Source of the DNA: Nymphaea colorata
Lineage: Eukaryota > Streptophyta > Magnoliopsida > Nymphaeales > Nymphaeaceae
Reading direction: 5' to 3'
DNA: 62,000 bases
Assembly: GCF_008831285.2 (NCBI RefSeq)
Contig: NC_045139.1
Coordinates: forward strand, 27,998,808 to 28,060,807
Positions 25,141 to 34,886 of this stretch are shown in pieces; the stretch's first letter is position 1, and every line of letters starts with the position of its first letter. The translations under genes and the position numbers were made by a program. The notes below the pieces were generated by a model. That model did no database searches. It saw only the letters and a program-made list of their open reading frames with translations, and was not told the DNA's origin.

Positions 25141-25283
25141 TTGTGCCAATGTTAATTTCATCTATCAGATCATTAACCAAGAACTCACTGAGGCAAAACG
25201 TCCAGAGTTCATCCAAATAGAAAAACAATATCAGCTGTCGCCTTTGGTTAATGATCTGATAGATGAAATTAACATTGGCACAA
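25141..25283. repeat. Perfect 40-bp inverted repeat with 63-bp spacer
   Basis: 25141-25180 (TTGTGCCAATG...) is the exact reverse complement of 25244-25283 (...CATTGGCACAA). No mismatch was found in 40 bp, although the surrounding pol sequence is strongly decayed. It lies between protease and RT and would fold into a stable stem-loop in single strand. Confidence 0.95.
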
Positions 25284-25299
25284 AAGAAAATCCAAAGAT

Positions 25300-26330
25300 T
25301 TTGCAAATTAAGATAAGTCTCTTATCAATAACTAGAATGCAAGCCAGTCAAGCAAAAATTGAGAAAACTAAACTATTGTCTTGAGGGGCAAGTTAAGGAA
25401 GACCTAGAAGACCCACTAAGGATAAGGTTCATCCAAATAATTGACTATCTCAAATGATTGGCAAATATCATGATAGTCCTAAAGAAAAATGGCAAAATTT
25501 AACTCTACATTGATTTCAAATATTTAAATAAGTACATCAAAAGACAACTATCCACTTCCAGACATCGATTTGTTAGTGAAAAGTACTATAGACCATGCTA
25601 TGTTCTCCTTTATAGGTGGATATTCTGGCTACAACTAAATTAAGCTGGCCTATTAGGATCAGCCCAAAATGTCATTTACAACTCCATGGGGCACTTTCTG
25701 CTATACTATAATATCTTTCGGCCTGAAGAATGCTTGGGCAACATATCAAAGGGCTATGACAGTCATTGTTCATGATCAAATGCACTAAATCATGAATGCA
25801 TATGTGGATGTTTTGCTAATCAAGTCAAAGACTTGGAAGAATCACATCAATATTCTTTCTCAAGTCTTTGACAAACTTCTACAATATAAACTTAGACTAA
25901 ATTCGCAAAAGTGTGTATTCTGTGTAGAGTCCAATAAATTTTTGAGGTATATAGTCAGCAAAAAGGGAATCAAAATGGATCACTCTAAAGCAAAGGCAAT
26001 CATTGTGATGTCACTACCAACAAATCTAAAGGAGCTACATAGTTTGTAAGGTAGAATTCAGTCGATTAGAAGCTTTATATTTAATCTTGCCATTAGATGT
26101 GAACCCTTCAACTATTTACTACGAAAATGAGTTATGTTTGAATGGAGGCAAGAATGTTAGGCCTTATTTAAAAAAGAATAAGAAATATCTTATTTGCCCG
26201 CTAATTTTGGAACATCCAATTTTGGGAAATCCCTTACTTTTTTACATCACATCCAACTCAGCATGTGGTGGATTCTTGGTGCAATATGAAGGTGGATGTC
26301 AAATAAAGCATGTTATATAATACAATAAAA
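25300..26330 (+). pseudogene. Reverse transcriptase and first RNase H remnant of the Tat element
   Basis: Landmarks in order: IDFKYLNK near 25510 (DFRDLN motif), YPLPDIDLLV near 25555, FSFIGGYSGYN near 25605, MSFTTPWGTFCYTIISFGLKNA-type block split by stops near 25675-25735, then NAYVDVLLIKSK at about 25798. The usual YVDD catalytic box reads YVDV, so the second catalytic Asp is lost. LRLNSQKCVF near 25900 and MSLPTNLKEL near 26010 follow. ITSNSACGGFLVQYEGG near 26255 is the start of the Ty3-type RNase H. Stops interrupt several places. Confidence 0.75.
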
Positions 26331-26669
26331 CATTTGTGTGATATGAGAAGAATTACTCGTACATGGAAAAGACCTACTTATCCTTGGTATAGATGCCTCA
26401 AAAATTAAGGCACTACATACTACCATGCGAGATCAAAATTTTATCCAAGCTCAATTCACTCAAATACATCATTGAACAACTATTCCAAAATGAGAGGATA
26501 GAAAGTGGCAAGTTCTATTGATGTAATATGATTTTGATTAGGTATCACAGAAATCAATAAAAGGTAAAGCCATTACAGATCAATTGGTAGACTTTTCTCT
26601 ATCTGAGGAAATCAAAGCAAATGATGATTTCCTAGATAAGCAAATTCTAACAACCAAAACAAAGCTGAT

Positions 26670-27080
26670 GTGGGAGATGCACTTCGATGGACCTATAAGT
26701 GAGCTGAGGCAGGCATTGAGATACTTTTTATTACACCAGAGAAAGAAATGAATCCCTACTCCCTCAAATTAAAGTTCCCTTGTACTCATAACATGGTAGA
26801 ATATGAGGCCATAATACAAAGACCATATGAGGCCATAATACAAAGACCACTTCTCAAATTTCAAAAAAGTGCAAAGGCTCACATTTTTAGAGATTCTCTC
26901 CTGGTTGTCAGTCAACTTAATGGAGATTGGTAGGTCAAAGTTCAGAAATTGACCTCATATCAAGGATTGGCAACATCCCTTGTAAAGCAATTTGACGAGC
27001 ACCAACTATCACATGTCAAGAAAAAAATTAACTCAATGAATATGGTTTGGCCAGTTTGGGCTCTACCATCACATTCAAAC
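26670..27080 (+). pseudogene. Second (archaeal-like) RNase H of the Tat lineage
   Basis: MHFDGPISE near 26680 corresponds to the .L.FDGA motif with the first catalytic Asp. LKFPCTHNMVEYEAII near 26770 corresponds to the L.F..TNN.AEYEAL motif with the catalytic Glu. FRDSLLVVSQLNGDW near 26885 corresponds to the GDS.LV..Q..G.W motif with the next Asp. The additional RNase H between the Ty3-type RNase H and integrase defines the Tat clade. A 24-bp tandem duplication (TATGAGGCCATAATACAAAG unit, about 26803-26850) disrupts the middle, together with stops. Confidence 0.75.
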
Positions 27081-27329
27081 CTAGTGAGTCTATCAGATCT
27101 TTTGAAGTCAGTAAACTTGAACAACCATCCTATGTCATGCCAGAACATGTGCTACAAGCAGAAAGCAGAGAAGCATCATCATTGTATTAGAACATTAAAG
27201 ATTTTCTCTAAACATGAGCATTTCCACTTGAAATGTCTTGAAAGGAGTGAAGAGCTCTAAGGCACTTGTCGACAAGATATTTCATTTTAGTCAAAGTCCT
27301 ATATAGAAGAGGATTTAACACATAATATG

Positions 27330-28280
27330 CTAGATGTCTCGATGCAAGTAAGGCACTACAAGTCATTCAAGAAGCCTATAAAGGAAGTTGTGGCGGACAT
27401 GTGGGGTATCAAACCCTCATTAAGCAGACAGTTAGAATAGAGCACTATTAACCTACAATGTAGAAAGATTGTCACTAATTTGTCAAAACGTGCATCAAAT
27501 GCCAGTTGCATGCATTATCAATTCATGCTTTAGCAGTATACCTTCATTTGATTAGCTCACTTTGGCCATTTCAATATGGGCCTTTAAGGTGGTTGGCCCA
27601 ATCAATTCACCTGCCTCAATGGACACATGTATTTTCTTGTAGCTATAGATTATTTTACCAAATGGGTGAAGATAATTACTTTAAGAACAGTCAAAGGACG
27701 ACATGTTGAGTCCTTCATTCATAAAACCCTTTTGTGTAGGTTTGACATCCCACATGATATTGTCTTAGATAATGGCACTCATTTCAAAAATGAGAAAATA
27801 CACAATGTTTGCCACAAATACAAAATACAACATTTTTTTGTCTCATATTACCCTTAGGGTAACAGTGTATGGAATGGAAATTGTTTTTCCATTATATGTC
27901 CAAAACCCAGCAATGAAATTTGTTGTTCTCATTGAGCTTCCAATTAGCGAGTACCAACAAAAAAGACTCGCTCAATTACACCTCTTAGATGAGAAAAGGC
28001 TACAAGCAACAGAGTGCACTGGAAATCTATCGCAAGAGAGTCACATGACATTATGCCAAATCAGTCATTGAAAGAAAATTTCAAATAGATGACCTTGTCG
28101 TAAGATTAGTGGTTCCACTTAAAAGTAGATCTAAAGGAAAATAGGCACCAAACTAGGGAGGACCACATGTGATCAAAGAGGTTCCACCTCACAATTCTTA
28201 TCAACTAATTGATGCTGATGAGGCCGAAATCTCTTATCCAATTAATGCTTTGCATCTCAAGGAACTCTATACCTGAATTT
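27330..28280 (+). pseudogene. Integrase remnant of the Tat element
   Basis: A zinc-binding segment is suggested by GGHVGYQTLIKQ and CIKCQLHA (27400-27515). The catalytic core reads FLVAIDYFTKWVKII near 27630 (first Asp), then IVLDNGTHFKNEKI near 27755 (second Asp) and HFFVSYYP near 27835. After that the frame breaks before the Glu region. KRLQATE and FQIDDLVVRL near 28000-28110 match the end of integrase. No chromodomain is seen, as expected for Tat. It is non-functional because of stops and frameshifts. Confidence 0.7.
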
Positions 28281-29269
28281 GCAATTCAAAAGTTTCAAAA
28301 TAATTGTGTTTTGATAATCACATTTTTGCAATTTTCAAACCGACTAAGAGGCATCGTATCTCTTAGAGAAAATTTCAAAGATTGTTTTTTTGCAAAATAA
28401 TTCAAAATACATTTTCAATCAAAATTTTCAAAATTCAACCCATGTCTCACTTGTACGAACGTACCTGTAAGGGCTCTGACTTGAACCATGCAAGGAATTT
28501 CAATGAAATTGAGAGAATGTTTAAGAATTAATGTTGGTCCCAACAATTGAGCACTTCTAAAGGTCTAGCGTGAGATGCTATGAGAAAAAACTCTTGTGAT
28601 CCAAAAGACCTTGGCAAGATGCAAGAAAAGCTATCAAACAAAATGAGTTGAGCAATGAGATCGGGGTGAGTGTAGCTATTTCTTTGGTTCAAAGCTATGT
28701 AATAACAGGTAGACATACAACCTATGCACCTGGTACCATAAGACCAACTGGTCTGGGAGTTATCGGCCCAAAGATCGATACAAGGGTTCAGTAGAAAGAC
28801 AGATAGCCTTCACATTGCACAAAACAAACTAACAAAACCACCAAAACAGTGGAACTCTGTAGTAGCTCTTGTTGTGATGAGGAGTTTACCCGAGAGTGAA
28901 GGGTGGCTCAAAAGAAAATCAAAATTCAATAGCTAAAGCAAAAAAAAAAGGGCAAAAGCAAAGCAAAAGGAAAGAAAAAGAACACTTGTTTGGAGACAAA
29001 AGGCATAAAGGGATAGGTTCTCCAAGTATTAAGTGCAAAAACTTTTGCATTTGCAAATTTCCTATGCCAACATCAATTCCTCTACGAGTTTCCTGTGAGA
29101 TAGAGGAAGATCTTCTTATTGCAAGTCTTTGCCTAGCATTTCCTCTCAAGCAAGGATGGCTTCAATTCATTTGAGAAACAAATTTTCAATACAATTTGCA
29201 AAAATTTGGTGTGCAAATCTTTGCTGCTAAACAAAGTCTTCTACTTGCTTAATAGCAAAGATGGACATC
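28281..29269 (+). other. 3' untranslated part of the Tat element
   Basis: Non-coding stretch between integrase and the 3' LTR, with a purine-rich A/G run at about 28937-28982. The sequence just before the LTR, AAAGATGGACATC, is where the polypurine tract should be and looks like a decayed version of it. Confidence 0.55.
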
Positions 29270-30934
29270 TGTTAACACCCCAAAATTTTCCACATCAGTT
29301 GATGGATGTAATTTCAAAAATTTACAAAAGAATTTCACAAAACAATTGTGGAAAACTTTAATTTCACAACACATTTCAAATCTGAACACAATTTAGGTTT
29401 AAATCATGAATTTAACTCATGGAACAAATCCCAAGGTAGAATTATGAGTTAAATTCAATAAAACATGCTAGTTAGGTTTTCAAATTCATATCCAATTGCA
29501 ATTTTCATTTGGAATCCATATCCAATTAGAAGATTCAAATTTGAATTCCCATCCAAAGACTATATCTAATTAAGGATCTAAATTGCCAAATTTGACCCAC
29601 ATGTGGGTCTCACCTAGCTTACATGGCCAACAGCCCACCCATGAGACCACTTACCCATCTTTTTCAAAAGATCTCATCGCATTAAAAATATACCATTTTC
29701 AATAAGAGGTAGATAAGATCATCATTAAACTCCATGGAAAAAGATAGATTTATATTTCTCTCTCTCCATTAATTAAAAAAGAATTTTAATTAAAGAGAGG
29801 CCATAGTTCCAAAGGAAAAATAATTGCTTTTAACCAACCTACTTAAGGCAAGTAGGCTCACCTAGATGCACCTAGATTGGTGCCAATGTCACTAAGCTCA
29901 GTCAACTTGAGCTTAGCCTAGTCAAAACTAGCCATAAAGTTAGGTCTACCCCATGATCTAGCAACTAGACAGAGATAGACCTTGACTAGATCAAGTTTAT
30001 TTTGACTAAACTTAATCAAAATGAAAATCAAAATTGAGCTCAATCAAAGCATAACCAAGTACTTTCTAAGTTCAAAGTCATCCAGTCTACTCAAACCAAG
30101 TCAATATCAACTCAAAAAACAAGCTTTGACTTTCGTCAATTGGTCAAATTTAACTAAATTTGCACAACTTTGTCCTCTCATGATCAAAATAAATTCATTG
30201 TGCCCAAATTTCGGTTTCTATGTAAATCCAATACACATTGAGTTTGTCAAATGCACAAATCACTTACCATATTGAAAATCAATATTTCAAATTGAAATGT
30301 GATTCAATTAAATCCATTTTAAAATTGAATTGCATACAAAATGTCCTTTTTCAAACCAAATTTGACAAGATTTTCAAAGTCTTGAAAAGAATTAGAATTC
30401 AATAACATTTAGAGCTTGGTCACTAGGTATGAACCTAACAAGATCAATTTGAAAAGTAAAACCTGACACAAGGGTATTTTTGTCAAGATTTTAGTCAAAC
30501 TAGGCGTTTAAAAACCTAAACCTTGACCCAAACTGGACCTGACTAGGTCTAGACCATCATTGACCAGGCCTAGCCAAGCACACTCAGCTCATGCATGTGG
30601 GCTAGGTGTGCTTGGTTGAAATCATGTAAGAAGATTAAAGATCATTTAATCTTCATTTATCAAGTCATCAACCCATGTATTATAGATTGAGCAAATAAAA
30701 AATCAATTTCCTTTAATCCATTGGCCGAATTGGAGGCTGGTTGAGGTGGCAGCCACCTCAACTCATTTTTCAAATTTTAAATTAAATCAAAATCTAGCTT
30801 GGCATAGAGCTGGACCTATTCTAACTCACTAGTTCAAAAGGGGGGAGATTCCCCAAGACTTGGGTGTGCTCCAAGAGGGAATTAAGGAGATAGTTGTGCA
30901 GCCACCTCCTCCCCTCTCCTATTTGATTTCATTT

Positions 30935-30944
30935 CTATATAAAC
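30935..30944 (+). promoter_or_regulatory. TATA box of the Tat 3' LTR
   Basis: CTATATAAAC lies about 1.67 kb into the LTR, followed by a leader-like stretch (AACCCACCTTGTGAGC). The matching site in the 5' LTR reads TTATATGAAC. This is likely the U3/R promoter; the copy that would drive the element (the 5' LTR) is the damaged one. Confidence 0.55.
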
Positions 30945-31313
30945 CCACCTTGTGAGCGAAGGTAGGGGGACAACTTGAGATTTTTCCTAACATTTTCTCT
31001 TAGTTGCAGCCAAGATCAACAAAAGGAAGAAGCCAAGGAGAAGAAGCCATCATCCCAAGCCTTATCCTTTTTTTTTCTCTCTCTCTTCTTTCTCATTTTC
31101 AAACCCTTTCTTTCCAACTGGCTAAGCTAGGGTACTTTAGTAGACCCTTGTTTAAATTTTTGTTGTAAGGAAATCCTCTTCATCTTTCCAATTTCCAGCA
31201 AAGAAGAACTCTCTTTTCAACGTTGCTAAGCTTGAATCTTGGTCTAGATTCTTGCTTAGGATTGCTGGATTATGAAGACCAACCAAGAGAAGCTCCAAAT
31301 ACCTAGGCCGATC

Positions 31314-33148
31314 CTCATTTTGAACTTAATTTTGAATAAGTGTTTTGAACTTGTTTTTGATAAACTGAAGTAAAATTAAGACAAATTGTTTGGAAAATTA
31401 ACTTGCTTTGACAAGTTATTTAAAAATTCAACTTGGTTAAGAAAAATTGGATAATTTTTTGGAAAATTTTCAATTAATTTGGATACCATGGTTTTGGTCA
31501 AAATTGTGTCATTTGAATTGAACTTCAAGATTGGCAATGATGTTGAGAATAATTTGAATTGATGACCTTTATTTTAGTTGAAAATGTTTCAACTTGAGTT
31601 GAATGGGATTGGTTTGAAATGAATGGCCATCATAGCTTTGATCCATGTTTTTTTGAAAATTGAATTGTCAATTTGATCACTTAGATTATAAATTTAGATG
31701 GAAAATTGGAGATTTTGGAGATTGAGATCTAGTTCTTTGTTGTGATCTCATGATTTTGGATTAAAATTGAGATCAACTTGTGATCGAATTTTGAGAAAAT
31801 GCTAAGTTAAGCAAATTGAATTGATTTTTGAAGTCTCTTTTGGCCAAATCACATGATTAGATCTAAGAGGCAAGAATTGGATCTCAAATAGATTCTCGTG
31901 TAGAGATAAATTGTAATTGATCAAGTTACCCCTTATTTTTTTGAAGAAATAAAGGTTTCAAAATGTTGAAAAACATATTACTTTCAAATGTATTTTGGCC
32001 AAATTTTCATGTTTAGGTTTTGTTTTGAAACTAATTCAGATTTCGAAATTCTTATCATAATCTGACTTGATCACTTTTTACAACTCAAAATTGAATCGCT
32101 TAATTTCTAGAGAAGGTGCACATGGTGCAATTTGAGTGAGTTTATGTTGAATGCATGAAAAGAAATGAAATTCTATGATACATTCATTCTCCCCTCTCTC
32201 ATAATCTTTCCACATTCATTCAACATAAAAAATTTCAATTCATGATCCAAATACACAAAGATTGATTTTTTTAAAATGGAATGTAGGACTCCTTCTATGT
32301 ATACTTAACATATTATTAAGTACAAGAGTTAGAGATGTAGTCCACAAGCTTGAGACTTGAATTAAAATCTCAGAATAATAAAAAATCATATAAATGAACT
32401 TAAAATCAATCTTCAAAATGTATGGGAAATGTGGATAACATCTACTTTGTCTCAAAATTTCCATCAAATTTTATACTGATTTAAATGGCTAAAAATCAGA
32501 AATGTTGACTTCAAGAAAGTTTGATTCTTAAAAAATGATAAATTATTGAAAAACCTTCACCCTATGTTAAGCATCTAAATCAGAAAGAGGAATGTTCCTC
32601 TTGAGAACATGTTCCCATTTGCGTTAGATATACACTTTGGTTTTAGAAACTTGCTTTTCTAAAACCAAGTTTAATTTCAAATTTCACATCAAGGAATTCG
32701 TCTATTCTTTCGAGATTTCAGTATATTGGATCAAACTTTTGGAGAAATGGAAGTTGGATTCTTAAATATGATTTTACAACATTTGTGGGACATTGTCTAA
32801 TCTCATGCAAATCTGAAACTTGGTAAATGAAATCAATAGATCCTAAAAATATTCTTAGGGTGTCGATTTAAATAAAATAAGAATTTTTCTAGTTTTATCG
32901 AAAATAGTTACTTCATGGTTGAATATTATCATTGTATTAGCTTTAAACTTTTAGGTTTAAAGCTAGATTTTATGAAATCATAATTTCAGCAATATGCATG
33001 CATTGTACACATATGTTTATGGAATAAACAAAATTTTGACATGAAATGTTAAGTGATCTTGTAGTTTTGAACTACGAAGATTAAAATAAAGATTCTTCCC
33101 TTACGACCAGCTTGGAAACACGTTTCAACCTGATTTTAAAGAGGAGAA

Positions 33149-33225
<77 letters not shown>

Positions 33226-33479
33226 TACACATCTTGCCTCTTAAAATAGACGAATTGAAGAGGGACCACCTAGCTTATGAACCATGATGGTTCATAGCTG
33301 GGTTTTTTTTATATAGGGAGATTGAAAACTAATTGTCAATCTTCAGTACCACAATGATCAATTGAATCATGAATTCATGAATCAAAATGAAATAAAACAA
33401 GAGAATTTTCAAGTCTATAATTTTGCCACACAAGGGTGGATCACATTCATGATAATGCATCCGTCCCTAATAGACATTT

Positions 33480-33543
<64 letters not shown>

Positions 33544-33696
33544 TCTCTCAACATGGAATTCACTCATGTGGGGTATATATATATATATATATAAATCACT
33601 CTCTCAACGTGGAATTCACTCATGTGGGGAGCTTGAAATTGTTTTAGGCTAATTGTTTTGAAAGGGATGTAACGTTGGGGCCCTTTTCAAAATTTG

Positions 33697-33786
<90 letters not shown>

Positions 33787-34076
33787 TAAATATAAATCAC
33801 TCTCTCAACGTGGAATTCACTCATGTGGGGAGCTTGAAATTGTTTTAGGCTAATTGTTTTGAAGGGGATGTAACCTTGGGGCTCTTTTCAAAATTTGATT
33901 CATGGGTTCTCTTTTTAGAAACCGGTTTATGTATATGTCATGCATTAAAATGTACATTTTATGGTATTATCCCTAGCTGAACATTATTTCCAGCTATAAA
34001 ATATAATCAAAATAGTAGGAATTAAAATGGAAGCAAGAAGCTAAAATGCATAAAGAACAAGCTGAAATTTCCCCTA
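31314..34076 (-). repeat. Inverted internal segment of the 3' LTR
   Basis: This segment is the reverse complement of about 18038-20400 of the 5' LTR. Checks along it: 31340-31480 pairs with 20270-20390, 32250-32370 with 19320-19450, 33905-34075 with 18050-18240. On the left the direct match stops after CTAGGCCGATC (18037 and 31313). On the right direct matching resumes at TTTCAATTTC (about 20405 and 34079). Confidence 0.88.
33153..33902. repeat. Four (AT)n arrays with tandem copies of a 107-bp unit
   Basis: (AT)n arrays lie at 33153-33222, 33483-33540, 33574-33592 and 33699-33782. Between them, a unit beginning AAATCACTCTCTCAACGTGG occurs at about 33593-33699 and again at 33793-33902 with few differences, and its first 33 bp occur a third time at 33541-33573. 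The 5' LTR has one diverged copy of this unit and no long AT array. Confidence 0.92.
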
Positions 34077-34316
34077 TTTCAATTTCAAAACTAAGGTTTA
34101 CATGCACAAGCATATAGGATTTTCATCAATCAAATGAATTGTACATGATCTAAAATTGGTCTGATTACCTCTGTTAAAGGTAGCAGGAATGGTTGGACCT
34201 CGTACCAATGGGCAAATCCTTTTTTCTTAAAATTTTCTCCAAAATGTAGTTTAAAATTTTTCTACTTTGCATAACTTCACAATTGACACCCTCGAGGACG
34301 GGTAGAGGTGCGAACA

Positions 34317-34321
34317 GGATG
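34317..34321. repeat. Right target-site duplication GGATG of the Tat element
   Basis: Exact copy of 15885-15889, directly after the 3' LTR end GAACA. Confidence 0.9.
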
Positions 34322-34886
34322 GCACCGAGGGTCTGCTACTGGGTGCAATGGATGAGAGGAGGATGGCTGTGCATTGGGTCTCGACCGAGAATGCGAGAAT
34401 GACACAGTAATCCTGCCTCAAGTTAAATGGCAACCGAGGGGGACTTAGTTACAGTTGAGACAGCTGCCAAGTGGAGCAATGCATGGTGACTGAGTTAGGG
34501 AGAACACTTGTTGAGGAAAGCACCAAGGGTCAGCAAGCCAGCAACGAGGGAGGTCACTAACGTAAATACCTTCTCCTCAGTGGTGTTTAGTTTGTGGTTC
34601 TTTATCCTTTCGATAAGGATAACTCTGTTGGCAAAGATGCCAGCTACACACATGTAGCTGGGAAAACTCCGTCGTGAGGTGCCTATTGAACAATGATTGG
34701 TCGGCAGCTGAATTGGCAAGTAGGATTGCAATGAGGAGAAAAAGGGCCAATGCCTATGGTTTGCACCAACATTCATGGGAAGAAACAGAGATAGATAGAG
34801 AGATTGTCCACTTCAATCTCTTAGCTAAAAAGGTGGCACCTTCCATATTAGCGGCCTGCACAAGCCCGCCTCTTGGAGTGCGTCCC
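34322..34886. other. Middle piece of the split GC-richer unit
   Basis: 565 bp between the Tat element and the chromovirus. The plus-strand frame from 34674 has a stretch rich in charged residues (LASRIAMRRKRANAYGLHQH then ETEIDREIVHFNLLAKKV), which could be part of an old transposon protein. No family could be named. Confidence 0.35.
34882..34886. repeat. Left target-site duplication GTCCC of the chromovirus
   Basis: GTCCC directly precedes the LTR start TGTTACGG and recurs at 47852-47856 directly after the 3' LTR. Confidence 0.92.

Larger units (their letters stand above)
15890..34316 (+). mobile_element. Ty3/gypsy retrotransposon of Tat/Ogre type, complete but inactive
   Basis: An 18.4 kb element bounded by LTRs that start TGTTAAC and end in A(C/T)A, flanked by GGATG duplications. 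Internal order: primer binding site, plant-mobile-domain-like ORF, gag, protease, RT, RNase H, second RNase H, integrase, long 3' untranslated part. A second RNase H between pol and integrase plus very long LTRs is the hallmark of the Tat lineage (Ogre/TatI-III). All reading frames contain stops and frameshifts, so the copy is old and cannot encode its own proteins. The 3' LTR is rearranged (see separate entries). Confidence 0.9.
29270..34316 (+). repeat. 3' LTR of the Tat element (5047 bp, rearranged)
   Basis: Starts TGTTAACACCCC and ends GAGGTGCGAACA, followed by GGATG. The first 2 kb and the last 240 bp match the 5' LTR directly; the middle matches only as the reverse complement. Extra length comes mainly from (AT)n arrays and a local duplication. 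Confidence 0.88.

Noticed and set aside
33153-33902. Regular repeat and spacer pattern reminiscent of a CRISPR or satellite array
   Set aside because: The spacers are AT dinucleotide arrays, and the unit is part of a plant LTR, so it is a local tandem duplication.
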